Source of the DNA: an uncultured Ruminococcus sp.
GTDB lineage: Bacteria > Bacillota > Clostridia > Oscillospirales > Ruminococcaceae
Reading direction: 5' to 3'
DNA length: 64,000 nucleotides
NCBI GenBank assembly: GCA_947178575.1
Contig: CAMWYX010000009.1
Span: 1 to 64,000 of the forward strand
Shown: in pieces, positions 7,649 through 16,989 of the stretch
Position numbering within the stretch: the first letter of the stretch is position 1
Layout of the letters: each line of letters starts with the position of its first letter
Notes under the pieces: model-generated
Database searches by the model: none
The model's input: only the letters and a program-made list of their open reading frames with translations
Told to the model about the DNA's origin: nothing
Made by a program: the position numbers and the translations under genes

Positions 7649-9380
7649 GACATTGAAAAGAATTTTTTCGTATGCAAGACCGTATATAGCGTATTTTGTG
7701 ATGACGCTGATATTCGCTGCGGCAGGAGTTTCGCTGTCCCTGACCGTTCCGGTATTTATCGGAAAAGCCGTTGACTGCTGTGCAGGCGTGGGAGATGTTG
7801 ATTTTGTCAGACTTGCGGAAATCGCCGTTATACTCGGGATTATGGTTGTTGCAAGCGGTATTTTCCAGTGGCTTATGAGTCTTTCAACGAACAAACTGGC
7901 ATTTCTTACGGTGCGTGATATGAGAAGCGATGTTTTCGCAAAACTCGAACGTGTTCCGCTTAAATATATCGACGGTTCGACAAAGGGCGAACTCACAAGC
8001 CGTGTAATAAACGATATTGAAATAATTTCGGACGGACTGTTGCAGGGATTCACGCAGTTTTTCAGCGGAGTTATAACCATAATCGGAACTCTGATATTCA
8101 TGATGTTCATTAATTTCAAGATTGCGATAGTTGTTGTACTGCTTACTCCGCTTTCGTTTTTAGCGGCTTCAAAGATAACGAAAGCAACTCATAATTCTTA
8201 TATGAAACAGTCTGAAATGCGTGGAAATATGGTAAGTTTTTCCGAAGAAATGGCAGGAAATCAGAAAATCGTCAGAGCGTTTGTATATGATAAACGTGCC
8301 GAAGAAAAATTCTCGCAGATAAATAACGAATACGGAAAAATCGGAGCAAAAGCGACTTTTTTCAGTTCCATGACAAATCCCGTGACCCGTTTCGTGAACG
8401 GTCTTATATATGCGGCTGTGGGGCTTCTCGGAGCTTTGGGAGCTGTCGGACATTCGGCATTTATCGGCGTTATGTCGGTGGGAAAACTTTCAAGTTTTCT
8501 GGCGTATTCAAATCAGTACACAAAACCTTTTAACGAAATATCCGGCGTTTTTGCCGAACTCCAGAACGCTGTCGCATCTGCCGAACGGGTTTTCAATGTA
8601 CTTGATGAAAAAGAAGTTGATGACGATTCCGACAAGGCAAATCTTACCGATATAAGCGGAAACATCAGCTTCAGAAACGTATGTTTTTCGTATAATTCCG
8701 AAGTAAGCCTGATTCAGAATTTCAGCCTTGATGTTAAATCAGGACAGCGTGTTGCAATAGTAGGCCCTACCGGCTGCGGAAAATCAACAATTATAAATCT
8801 TCTGCTGAGATTTTATGATATTGACAGCGGAGAAATAAAAATTTCCGGCAGAAACATCATGGATATTACACGCACAAGCCTGAGAAACGGTTTCGGAATG
8901 GTTCTTCAGGAAACGTGGGTGTTCACCGGTACTGTCGCCGAAAATATCAGTTACGGCATGGATAATGCAAGCCGTGAGGATATAATTTCAGCTGCCAAAG
9001 CTGTACACGCACACGGATTTATAAAGAGGCTTCCGGACGGATATGATACGGTTATATCTGAAAACAGCGGACTTTCACAAGGTCAGAAACAGCTGATATG
9101 TATCGCCCGTATAATGCTTATGAATCCGCCGATGCTTATTCTTGACGAGGCTACAAGTTCTATTGATTTGCGTACGGAACACCGTATACAGCGAGCTTTC
9201 AATAAGCTCATGCAGGGAAAAACCAGCTTTATAATCGCTCACAGACTTTCAACCATAAAAAATTCGGATATTATCCTCGTTATGAACAACGGAAATATAA
9301 TCGAACAGGGAAATCATGCCGGACTTATGCAAAATAACGGGTTCTATGCACGTCTTTATAACAGCCAGTTCGTAAACTGA
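7641..9380 (+). CDS. ABC exporter half-transporter, subunit B (canonical ATP site)
   Basis: 579 residues with an AAGGAGGGG site inside the end of the previous gene. The N-terminal half has the six-helix exporter fold. The ATPase domain has GPTGCGKST, the altered signature LSQGQKQL, a full Walker B LILDEATSSID and the H-loop Asp-type IIAHRLST. The combination of an intact Glu/His here with a degenerate partner, and the SQGQ signature, is the usual division of labour in BmrCD/TM287-288-type heterodimers. It is presumably an efflux pump in the cytoplasmic membrane. Confidence 0.9.
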   Translation: MFKTLKRIFSYARPYIAYFVMTLIFAAAGVSLSLTVPVFIGKAVDCCAGVGDVDFVRLAEIAVILGIMVVASGIFQWLMSLSTNKLAFLTVRDMRSDVFAKLERVPLKYIDGSTKGELTSRVINDIEIISDGLLQGFTQFFSGVITIIGTLIFMMFINFKIAIVVVLLTPLSFLAASKITKATHNSYMKQSEMRGNMVSFSEEMAGNQKIVRAFVYDKRAEEKFSQINNEYGKIGAKATFFSSMTNPVTRFVNGLIYAAVGLLGALGAVGHSAFIGVMSVGKLSSFLAYSNQYTKPFNEISGVFAELQNAVASAERVFNVLDEKEVDDDSDKANLTDISGNISFRNVCFSYNSEVSLIQNFSLDVKSGQRVAIVGPTGCGKSTIINLLLRFYDIDSGEIKISGRNIMDITRTSLRNGFGMVLQETWVFTGTVAENISYGMDNASREDIISAAKAVHAHGFIKRLPDGYDTVISENSGLSQGQKQLICIARIMLMNPPMLILDEATSSIDLRTEHRIQRAFNKLMQGKTSFIIAHRLSTIKNSDIILVMNNGNIIEQGNHAGLMQNNGFYARLYNSQFVN

Positions 9381-9488
9381 ATTTCAATGTTTATTTAAAT
9401 TATTAAATTTTGTGTTGTGCAGAATGCACAAATAAGATATGTGGAAAATATTGAACTAAACAATTTTATATTATTCATAAAAAAAACT

Positions 9489-9517
9489 TTGACAAAAGGG
9501 ATTTTTTGTGGTACAAT
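9489..9517 (+). promoter_or_regulatory. Sigma-A promoter for the minD-like gene
   Basis: TTGACA (9489-9494), 17-bp spacer ending in TGG (extended -10), TACAAT (9512-9517). Predicted start near 9524. The leader carries a small hairpin GCTCTG/CAGAGC just before the ribosome-binding site. Confidence 0.85.
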
Positions 9518-9575
9518 ATACATTGAGATGAATTTAATTTGTGCTCTGTACCCGCAGAGCCTGAAAGGAGTTATT

Positions 9576-10313
9576 ATGTCTAAAATTATCGCTGTTACAT
9601 CAGGAAAGGGCGGTACAGGCAAATCTACCATTTGTGCCGGTCTGGGCTATACTCTCGCTAAACAGGGTCACAGAACACTCATTATTGAGCTTGATTTCGG
9701 TCTGAGATGCCTCGATATTATGTTCGGTGTCGAAAATGATATAAAATTCGACCTCGGCGACGTGCTTAACGGCAGAAAAAATGCCCTCGATGCAGTTGCC
9801 TCTGTTCCGATGGCTTCAAATCTTAATCTGCTTTGTGCCCCCAAAACACTCACGGCTGTTACAGCTGAGCAGATTGTTGATATATGCCGTTCGGTAAAAA
9901 AATATTTCGAGTACATTATCATCGATACCGGAGCAGGTATAAGCTCACACGTTTTCAATATCGTCGAACAGGCTAATCTTATCCTTGTTATATCTACTCC
10001 CGACCCTGTGTGCATACGTGACGCAAGTCTTATGTCTGATGAGTTCTATAACAGAGGAAACAAAAGCCAGCGTCTTATCATCAACAAAATAAGCAAAAAA
10101 GTTATCGGCGAATCTCTTGTCAATAATCTTGATGAAATTATTGATAAAATCGGAGTTCAGCTAATCGGAGTTATTCCGGAGGATTTCAAGATGACTGTCG
10201 CTACAGGCAAGGGAAATCCTATTCCGACCGACAGCTCGGCTCTCAGGGCATTTGACGCTATTTCAAAGCGTCTCGGCGGAGAATTTGTTCCGCTTACTGT
10301 TAAAACATCTTAA
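9576..10313 (+). CDS. minD: MinD/ParA-type ATPase (septum-site protein MinD-like)
   Basis: 245 residues from ATG 9576, preceded by AAAGGAG. A reading from 9417 is open but would begin upstream of the promoter found at 9489. KGGTGKST near residue 11 is the deviant Walker A with its signature Lys, and YIIIDTGAGI is the A' region. MinD positions the division inhibitor MinC. Two oddities: the chain ends in VPLTVKTS with no visible amphipathic membrane-targeting helix, and no minC or minE lies nearby. It may be a MinD relative with another job, for example FlhG- or ParA-like. The next gene is mgsA, 41 bases downstream. Confidence 0.75.
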   Translation: MSKIIAVTSGKGGTGKSTICAGLGYTLAKQGHRTLIIELDFGLRCLDIMFGVENDIKFDLGDVLNGRKNALDAVASVPMASNLNLLCAPKTLTAVTAEQIVDICRSVKKYFEYIIIDTGAGISSHVFNIVEQANLILVISTPDPVCIRDASLMSDEFYNRGNKSQRLIINKISKKVIGESLVNNLDEIIDKIGVQLIGVIPEDFKMTVATGKGNPIPTDSSALRAFDAISKRLGGEFVPLTVKTS

Positions 10314-10354
10314 TAATAAAGCCATTTTTATGGAGAGAGGAAAGGGAAAGAAAA

Positions 10355-10756
10355 ATGACGATTGCAATTATTGCTCATGATTCAAAAAAAGAGCTTATGG
10401 TACAATTCTGCAGTGCATACTGCGGAATACTTTCAAAACATAGACTTATCGCCACAAATACTACAGGAAAACAGGTCAGCGAGGCAACCGGTCTGGAAAT
10501 CAGACGCTATCTTAGCGGACGAGGCGGTGCAGAGCAGATACTTGCACTTCTTTCCTGCAGTGAAGTAGATGTTCTCCTGTTTTTCAGAGACCCCATAAAT
10601 CCAAAGCTCACAGATGCAAATGATATGGATTTACTCCGCCTCTGCGATGTGCATAATGTTCCGGTTGCCACAAATATCGCAACCGCTGAGGCTCTTATAC
10701 TTGCTCTCGAACGAGGTGACCTCGACTGGAGAGAAAACGGGAATCTTGCAATATAA
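10355..10756 (+). CDS. mgsA: Methylglyoxal synthase
   Basis: 133 residues. It converts dihydroxyacetone phosphate to methylglyoxal and phosphate, a glycolytic overflow bypass in the cytosol. IALIAHD-like N-terminus (IAIIAHDSKK), the phosphate-binding TNTTG segment, LSGRGGAEQI and FFRDP (with the catalytic-region Asp) match the MgsA family, and the length is typical. A purine-rich site (GAGAGGAAAGG) precedes the ATG. It lies directly behind the MinD-like gene and probably shares its promoter. Confidence 0.93.
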   Translation: MTIAIIAHDSKKELMVQFCSAYCGILSKHRLIATNTTGKQVSEATGLEIRRYLSGRGGAEQILALLSCSEVDVLLFFRDPINPKLTDANDMDLLRLCDVHNVPVATNIATAEALILALERGDLDWRENGNLAI

Positions 10757-10781
10757 CCGGAAATATATTTTGTACTGAACT

Positions 10782-10805
10782 TTGTCCCTTTGCGGGGACA
10801 ATTTT
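10782..10805 (+). terminator. Short hairpin between mgsA and hisS
   Basis: TTGTCCC (10782-10788) pairs with GGGACAA (10795-10801), followed by TTTT. The T tract is short. With hisS only 25 bases away it may act as a leaky terminator. Confidence 0.5.
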
Positions 10806-10826
10806 CGTGTAGGAAAGGATTGTTTT

Positions 10827-12167
10827 ATGGCATTGAATATAAAAAGACCAAACGGCATGGAAGATGTTGTTCCGAAAAATGTGCATAAATGGCACACCGT
10901 TGAAAAAATAGCACGTGATACCGCCGAAAGCTTCGGGTTCGGCGAAATACGTATTCCGACTTTTGAAAGTACGGATTTGTTTCTCCGCTCTGTCGGCGAA
11001 ACCACCGACGTTGTACAGAAAGAAATGTATACCGTTATGGCAAAAGAATCAAAGTTTACACTTCGTCCGGAGGGTACGGCAGGTTCAATCCGTGCAATGC
11101 TCCAGAACGGACTGCTCAATGAGGCTCTTCCGCAGAGAGTTTATTATATTCTCTCGTGTTTCCGCCATGAACGTCCGCAGGCAGGCAGACTCCGTGAATT
11201 TCACCAGTTCGGACTCGAAATGGCAGGAAGTTCGTCTCCGGCCGCCGATGCGGAAGTTATTTCCCTCGCCGATACGCTTTTAAAAAGACTCGGACTTAAA
11301 AATATCGAGCTTTATATAAATTCAATCGGCTGTCCGTCATGCCGTGCGAAATATCACGAGGCTCTGCACAGTTACTTTGAAAACCGTAAGGACGAACTCT
11401 GCGATACCTGTCTTGACCGTCTTGAAAAAAATCCCATGCGTATACTCGACTGTAAAAGTCCGGTATGTCAGGAAATCGGCAAAGATGCTCCGCTTATCCT
11501 TGACTATCTCTGCGAGGAGTGTTCCAATCACTTTGAAAGCCTTAAAAAATATCTTACCAGACTTGGTATAGAATATAAGGTAAATCCCAGAATCGTGAGA
11601 GGTCTTGATTACTATACAAAGACCGTATTTGAATTTGTAACAACCGAAATCGGCGCACAGGGTACTGTATGCGGAGGCGGTCGTTATGACGGTCTGATTG
11701 AACAGCTTGGCGGTCAGTCTGTTCCGGCTCTCGGATTCGCTATGGGAATCGAACGTCTGCTTCTTGTTATGGACAAGCAGGGCTGTGACTATCTCGCTCC
11801 GAAAAAATGTGACATATATTTCGCCACTATGGGAGAAAATGCTCTCGAAAAAGCTATGGAGCTTTCAAAATCGCTCCGTGGATTCGGTTACTTTGCCGAA
11901 TACGATATGATGGGCAGAGGTCTTAAAGCTCAGATGAAATATGCCAATAAAATCGGTGCGATGTTTACAGTGGTTCTGGGAGACAATGAACTCAGCGACG
12001 GAAAAGTCAGACTTAAAGAAATGGAAAAAGGTACGGAAACAGTTATCGCTCTTGACGATAAATTCGCTTCGTCATTCGAGGAAATATATTTCAATAAGAT
12101 AATGGACGTTATGGAAGAAGAAACCGGAAACGATAATCTGCTTTCATTCATGGGAGGTAACAAATAA
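10827..12167 (+). CDS. hisS: Histidyl-tRNA synthetase
   Basis: 446 residues from ATG 10827, with AGGAAAGG upstream; an in-frame start at 10782 falls inside the hairpin and lacks support. Class II core: RPNGMEDV at the N-terminus, FTLRPEGT (motif 2 region), YYILSCFRHERPQAGRLREFHQ, the histidine-specific RGLDYYT and motif 3 ALGFAMGIERLL. A C-terminal anticodon-binding domain follows. It charges tRNA-His in the cytosol. The aspS gene begins one base after its stop, a common pairing in Bacillota. A separate HisZ paralogue in this window lacks the aminoacylation role. Confidence 0.96.
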   Translation: MALNIKRPNGMEDVVPKNVHKWHTVEKIARDTAESFGFGEIRIPTFESTDLFLRSVGETTDVVQKEMYTVMAKESKFTLRPEGTAGSIRAMLQNGLLNEALPQRVYYILSCFRHERPQAGRLREFHQFGLEMAGSSSPAADAEVISLADTLLKRLGLKNIELYINSIGCPSCRAKYHEALHSYFENRKDELCDTCLDRLEKNPMRILDCKSPVCQEIGKDAPLILDYLCEECSNHFESLKKYLTRLGIEYKVNPRIVRGLDYYTKTVFEFVTTEIGAQGTVCGGGRYDGLIEQLGGQSVPALGFAMGIERLLLVMDKQGCDYLAPKKCDIYFATMGENALEKAMELSKSLRGFGYFAEYDMMGRGLKAQMKYANKIGAMFTVVLGDNELSDGKVRLKEMEKGTETVIALDDKFASSFEEIYFNKIMDVMEEETGNDNLLSFMGGNK

Positions 12168-12168
12168 T

Positions 12169-13941
12169 ATGGCTGATACTATGAAAGGACTAAAAAGAAC
12201 TCATTACTGCGGTGAAGTCACCGAAACCGGTCAGGAAGTCGTTGTCGGCGGTTTTGTTGAACGTATAAGAAACAAGGGCGGTCTGATTTTTATTGTTCTC
12301 CGTGACAGAACCGGAGTTGTTCAGCTTGCATTTAGCGACAAGTCAGACCCTGCCGTATTTGAAAAGGCTTCGGGCTGTAAAAGCGAATATGTTCTCATGG
12401 CAAAGGGTAATGTTATCGAGCGTGAAAGCAAAAACGACAAGCTTAAAACAGGTCATGTCGAAATATTCGTAACAGATTTGCGTATACTTTCAAAAGCGGA
12501 AACTACGCCTTTTGAAATAACTTCCGAAACAAAAGTAAATGAGGAGCTCCGGCTTAAATACCGTTATCTCGACCTCCGCCGAGCTCCTTTACAGCAGAAT
12601 ATAATAAAGCGTCACGAAATTGCAAGGGTTACACGTGAATACTTCTATGAAAACGGTTTTCTTGAAATCGAAACACCGATGATGATGAAATCAACTCCGG
12701 AGGGAGCACGTGACTATCTTATTCCGTCACGTGTTCATCAGGGAAGTTTCTACGCCCTGCCCCAGTCTCCGCAGATTTACAAACAGCTTCTCATGATTTC
12801 CGGATATGACAGATATATTCAGCTTGCAAGATGTTTCCGTGACGAGGATTTGCGTGCGGACCGTCAGCCTGAATTTACACAGATTGACCTCGAAATGTCA
12901 TTTGTTGATGCCGAGGATATTCAGGAATGCGTTGAGGGATTCATTCAGCGTGTATTTAAAGAGGTTATGGGAATTGATATTCCTGTTCCGCTCCAGAGAA
13001 TCACTTTCGCCGATGCTATGAACCGTTTCGGCTCTGATAAGCCTGATACACGTTTCGGATTTGAAATTCAGGATATTACAGATACAGTTAAAGATGTAGA
13101 TTTCCCTGTGTTCAGAAATGCAATCGTAGACGGCGGTACTGTGCGTGCAATCAATGTCAGGGGCGGTGCGGATACGTATACCAGAAAAGAAATTGATAAA
13201 CTGATTGAACACGCTAAAGGAATCGGTGCGAAAGGTCTGGCTTATATCCGCTGGGCTGGAGAGCCGAACTGCAGTTTCAAGAAATTCCTGAAAGACGGCG
13301 AACTTGAAGCTATATGCAATGCAGTCGGAGCAGGCAGCGGCGATTTGATTCTGATATGTGCAGACAAAACAAAAACGGTTCTTTCGACTCTCGGAGCTGT
13401 CCGCCTGATTTGCGGAAAACGTCTCGGAGTTATTGACGAGAACAAATATAATTTCCTGTGGATAACAGAAATGCCGTTCTTTGAATACGACGAGGATAAT
13501 AATACATGGGTTGCGGCACATCACCCGTTCACAATGCCTATGGAAGAATGTATAGAATATCTCGACAGCGACCCTGCAAATGTTCGGGCTAAAGCGTGGG
13601 ATTTGGTTCTTAACGGAACTGAGCTTTCAAGCGGTTCTATGCGTATCACGGATTTTGAACTTCAGCAGAGAATGTTTGAGGCTCTCGGCATGACAGACGA
13701 GGAAATACAGGCTAAATTCGGATTTCTGGTTGATGCTTACCGCTATGCCGCTCCTCCGCACGGGGGTATGGGAATAGGTCTCGACCGTCTCGCTATGATT
13801 ATGTGCAAAGCCGATAATCTCCGTGATGTAACCGCTTTTCCGAAAGTTCAGAACGCCAGCGAGCTTATGTCTGAATGTCCGTCGCCGGTTGATAAGGAAA
13901 GCCTTGATGTTCTCGGAATCATGCTTTCGGAAAAAGAATAA
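12169..13941 (+). CDS. aspS: Aspartyl-tRNA synthetase
   Basis: 590 residues, the bacterial AspRS size with the GAD insertion domain. The N-terminal OB fold (VVGGFVERIRNKGGLIFIVLRDRTG) recognises the anticodon. The catalytic domain has motif 2 ARCFRDEDLRADRQPEFTQID, the QSPQ loop and motif 3 GIGLDRLAMI. The GAD-like insertion spans roughly residues 300-415. It follows hisS by one base, with GGGAGG in the end of hisS as its ribosome-binding site. Confidence 0.97.
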   Translation: MADTMKGLKRTHYCGEVTETGQEVVVGGFVERIRNKGGLIFIVLRDRTGVVQLAFSDKSDPAVFEKASGCKSEYVLMAKGNVIERESKNDKLKTGHVEIFVTDLRILSKAETTPFEITSETKVNEELRLKYRYLDLRRAPLQQNIIKRHEIARVTREYFYENGFLEIETPMMMKSTPEGARDYLIPSRVHQGSFYALPQSPQIYKQLLMISGYDRYIQLARCFRDEDLRADRQPEFTQIDLEMSFVDAEDIQECVEGFIQRVFKEVMGIDIPVPLQRITFADAMNRFGSDKPDTRFGFEIQDITDTVKDVDFPVFRNAIVDGGTVRAINVRGGADTYTRKEIDKLIEHAKGIGAKGLAYIRWAGEPNCSFKKFLKDGELEAICNAVGAGSGDLILICADKTKTVLSTLGAVRLICGKRLGVIDENKYNFLWITEMPFFEYDEDNNTWVAAHHPFTMPMEECIEYLDSDPANVRAKAWDLVLNGTELSSGSMRITDFELQQRMFEALGMTDEEIQAKFGFLVDAYRYAAPPHGGMGIGLDRLAMIMCKADNLRDVTAFPKVQNASELMSECPSPVDKESLDVLGIMLSEKE

Positions 13942-13947
13942 CACATA

Positions 13948-14886
13948 ATGTTTGAATATACCCTTGACAATAAAAGGTATCATACTTTAAATTATTATTT
14001 CAAATCGAAATTCGGCAGGAAACTTTATAAAGCCGTTATAGACTGCGGTTTTACCTGCCCGAATATCGACGGCTCGAAAGGATTCGGGGGGTGTATATTC
14101 TGCGACGGCGGAAGCGGATATTTCACCAAAAAAAATCTTTCCGTGACAGAACAGCTTGAACTCGAATCGGAAAGAATATTCCGGAAATACGGAAAAGTTC
14201 CGCTGATTGCCTATTTTCAGGCGAACACAAACACTTATGCTCCGGTTGAAACTCTCAGGAAAATATATTCTGAAGCTCTTGAATTTCCCGACGTTGCCGG
14301 AATATCCGTCGGAACTCGTGCGGATTGTCTTTCCGATGAAGTTCTTGATTTGCTTGAAGATTTAAGCAGACATACAAATCTTACTGTTGAGCTTGGTATG
14401 CAGACTGTTCATGAAAATACTGTCGGATTAATTAACCGATGCTGTTCTCACGCCGAATTTCTCGACGGATTTCATAGGCTTAAATCACGTGGAATAAGGG
14501 TATGTCTGCATATAATCAACGGACTGCCGGAAGAATCTGCCGGTATGATGATAGAGACTGCGGTTCAGACTGCACTTCTCCGCCCCGATGCCGTCAAAAT
14601 CCAGATGCTTCATGTCATAGACGGAACAGAACTCGCCGGTATGTACAGAAACGGAAATGTCAGACTTCTCAGCCGTGAGGAGTATATTGATATTGTGGTG
14701 CGTCAGCTCGAACTTCTTCCGCCGGAAACAGTCATAGAACGCATAACCGGAGACGGCGATAAATCAAAACTTATCGCTCCCGAATGGAGCAGAAATAAAA
14801 TAGCCGTACTCGGCGGAATAGACAAAGAGCTTGCAAGACGGAATACTTATCAGTCTGCACGGTTTGTAAGGAGTGAAAATTCGTGA
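13948..14886 (+). CDS. TIGR01212/YhcC-type radical SAM protein
   Basis: 312 residues. The Fe-S cluster motif lies in CGFTCPNIDGSKGFGGCIFC (about residues 32-51), the spaced cysteines typical of the YhcC/YtqA family rather than the plain CxxxCxxC. AYFQANTNTYAP and ELGMQTVHENT are further family hallmarks. Biochemical function in this family is poorly known; a tRNA-modification role has been discussed. The gene sits six bases after aspS and overlaps ligA by four bases, so it belongs to the hisS-aspS-ligA transcript. Confidence 0.85.
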   Translation: MFEYTLDNKRYHTLNYYFKSKFGRKLYKAVIDCGFTCPNIDGSKGFGGCIFCDGGSGYFTKKNLSVTEQLELESERIFRKYGKVPLIAYFQANTNTYAPVETLRKIYSEALEFPDVAGISVGTRADCLSDEVLDLLEDLSRHTNLTVELGMQTVHENTVGLINRCCSHAEFLDGFHRLKSRGIRVCLHIINGLPEESAGMMIETAVQTALLRPDAVKIQMLHVIDGTELAGMYRNGNVRLLSREEYIDIVVRQLELLPPETVIERITGDGDKSKLIAPEWSRNKIAVLGGIDKELARRNTYQSARFVRSENS

Positions 14887-16832
14887 ACAAAACAGAACGC
14901 ATGAAAGAACTTAACCATATTCTTGCAAAAGCCTCCGAGGCGTATTACAATACCGGCGTGGAAATAATGTCCGACCATGAATACGACAGGCTTTATGATG
15001 AACTCGAATCACTTGAAAAAGAAACAGGAATTATCCTCAGCGGAAGCCGGACGCAGACGGTCGGATATGAAGTTGCATCATCACTTAAAAAAATCAGGCA
15101 TACTTCAAAAATGCTTTCTCTCGATAAAACAAAGGATATTGATGTTCTGTGCGAATGGCTCGGCGAAAACAAGGGATTTCTCAGCTGGAAACTCGACGGA
15201 CTTACTATTGTTCTGACTTATGAAAATAATGTACTGGTTCAGGCGGTAACACGTGGAAACGGCGAAACAGGCGAAGATATAACCGCAAATGCACGTCATA
15301 TTATCGGGATACCTGCACGCATTCCGTTCGGAGGAAGGCTTATCGTCCGTGGTGAAGCTGTTATGAAATTCTCTGATTTTGAAAAAGTAAACAGTACAAT
15401 CAGCGAGACTGCAAAATATAAAAATCCCCGTAATCTCTGTGTCGGAACTGTTCGTAACCTTGATTCAAAAATAACAGCCGAACGGAATATTAATTTCTTT
15501 GCTTTTAATCTGGTCAGTGCTGACGGGATAGACATAAACAGTTTCGGTGCAAGAATATCACAGCTTTCAGAATGGGGATTCCAATGCGTTGACGGAGTGA
15601 CTGTCGATAATAACAGCCTTGAAAATCAGGTGAGGGATTTTGAAAGAAAAATCGCCGGAAATGAGTTTCCCACAGACGGTCTCGTTCTTATGCTCGATGA
15701 TATTGCATACGGAATAAGTCTCGGTGCGACTTCTCATGCCCCACGCAACGGAATGGCTTTCAAATGGCGTGATGAAACCGCCGATACACAGCTTATCAGA
15801 ATTGAATGGTCGGCAAGCCGTACAGGTCTTCTTAATCCTGTTGCTGTTTTTGAGCCGGTAGAACTCGAGGGTACTACGGTATCAAGAGCGTTGGTTCACA
15901 ATGTAAGCATAGTCAAATCCCTTGAACTTGGTACGGGCGATATTGTTTCCGTTTACAAGGCGAATATGATAATTCCGCAGATACTCGAAAACAAAACACG
16001 TTCCGGAAATCCGGAAATACCGGATAAATGCCCTGTATGCGGAGGAAAAACAGAAATCAGAACTTCCGGCGATGATGTGGAAACTCTTTTCTGTAATAAT
16101 CCCGAATGTCCGGCAAAACATATCGGCAGATTTGAACATTTCGTTCAGCGTGATGCAATGAATATCGTCGGACTTTCAACGGCGACTATAGAAACATTCG
16201 TAAATGAGGGATTTATCAGCAGATTCCGTGACTTCTATCATCTTGACGAGTACAGGGAACAAATTTCGTCTTTAGAGGGTTTCGGCGAGCGGTCGTATCA
16301 GAAACTTCTCGAAGCGGTTGAAAAATCACGTCATACAGAGTTAAGCCGTGTTATTTATGCCCTCGGAATACCAAATATCGGGCGTGCTTCATCAAGACTA
16401 ATATGTTCGGTATATCCCGACCCCGAAAAACTGGAAAAACTCACCGTCGATGAACTCATTGAAATAGATACCGTCGGCGAAGTGCTTGCTTCCGATTTTA
16501 CACATTTTTTTGCAGATTCGGAAAATTTAAGGGAATATCACGAACTTCTCGCAGAACTTGAAATCATTAGACCCGAAAAGACTGATTCCGATTCTGCGGT
16601 TTCGGGAAAAATTTTTGTGATAACGGGTTCTGTCCATATCTGGAAAAACAGAAACGAACTGAAAGCGTTTATCGAATCAAAAGGCGGAAAAGTATCATCA
16701 GCTGTATCTTCCAGAACAGATTATCTTATAAATAATGATTCCATGTCAAATTCCTCAAAGAATAAAACCGCAAAGTCTCTTGGAGTTCCGATAATTACAG
16801 AAGATGAATTTCGTGAACTTGCCGGAAAATAA
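14883..16832 (+). CDS. ligA: NAD-dependent DNA ligase
   Basis: 649 residues from a GTG that overlaps the previous stop (GTGA). The N-terminal Ia domain binds NAD, the adenylated Lys is K103 in WKLDG, and TRGNGETGEDIT is the nucleotidyltransferase core. The OB fold, a four-cysteine zinc site (CPVCGG ... CNNPEC, around residues 385-410), helix-hairpin-helix repeats and a C-terminal BRCT domain (GKIFVITGSV) are all present. It seals nicks in replication and repair. Several core motifs are slightly off consensus, for example KLDG for KIDG and RGEAVM for RGE-V-M, so it could be a second, divergent LigA; no other copy is in view. Confidence 0.92.
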   Translation: MNKTERMKELNHILAKASEAYYNTGVEIMSDHEYDRLYDELESLEKETGIILSGSRTQTVGYEVASSLKKIRHTSKMLSLDKTKDIDVLCEWLGENKGFLSWKLDGLTIVLTYENNVLVQAVTRGNGETGEDITANARHIIGIPARIPFGGRLIVRGEAVMKFSDFEKVNSTISETAKYKNPRNLCVGTVRNLDSKITAERNINFFAFNLVSADGIDINSFGARISQLSEWGFQCVDGVTVDNNSLENQVRDFERKIAGNEFPTDGLVLMLDDIAYGISLGATSHAPRNGMAFKWRDETADTQLIRIEWSASRTGLLNPVAVFEPVELEGTTVSRALVHNVSIVKSLELGTGDIVSVYKANMIIPQILENKTRSGNPEIPDKCPVCGGKTEIRTSGDDVETLFCNNPECPAKHIGRFEHFVQRDAMNIVGLSTATIETFVNEGFISRFRDFYHLDEYREQISSLEGFGERSYQKLLEAVEKSRHTELSRVIYALGIPNIGRASSRLICSVYPDPEKLEKLTVDELIEIDTVGEVLASDFTHFFADSENLREYHELLAELEIIRPEKTDSDSAVSGKIFVITGSVHIWKNRNELKAFIESKGGKVSSAVSSRTDYLINNDSMSNSSKNKTAKSLGVPIITEDEFRELAGK

Positions 16833-16845
16833 TAAATCAAATTTC

Positions 16846-16890
16846 AAACTTTATGTACTGTTAGTGAGTACATAAAGTTTTTTCTTTTTA
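16846..16890 (+). terminator. Strong intrinsic terminator after ligA
   Basis: Perfect 14-bp arms, 16846-16859 with 16867-16880, a 7-nt loop, then TTTCTTTTT. Confidence 0.95.
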
Positions 16891-16906
16891 ATATATCGTT
16901 TACCTC

Positions 16907-16935
16907 TTGACAAATGAGAAAAAGTATGATATTAT
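16907..16935 (+). promoter_or_regulatory. Sigma-A promoter for the P1B ATPase
   Basis: TTGACA (16907-16912), 17-bp spacer ending TGA (extended -10), TATTAT (16930-16935). The predicted start near 16942 rules out the upstream in-frame ATG at 16942 as the practical start. Confidence 0.8.
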
Positions 16936-16989
16936 AAACACATGAACAAATATTCATATGTTCTGATAAAATCAACAGGAGTGATATAC

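Noticed and set aside
9417-9575. N-terminal extension of the MinD-like protein
   Set aside because: It would place the start before the promoter at 9489-9517 and add residues with no MinD similarity; ATG 9576 has a proper AAAGGAG.
10757-10826. T-box or other leader for hisS
   Set aside because: Only 70 bases are available and they hold one short hairpin; no T-box motif is seen.
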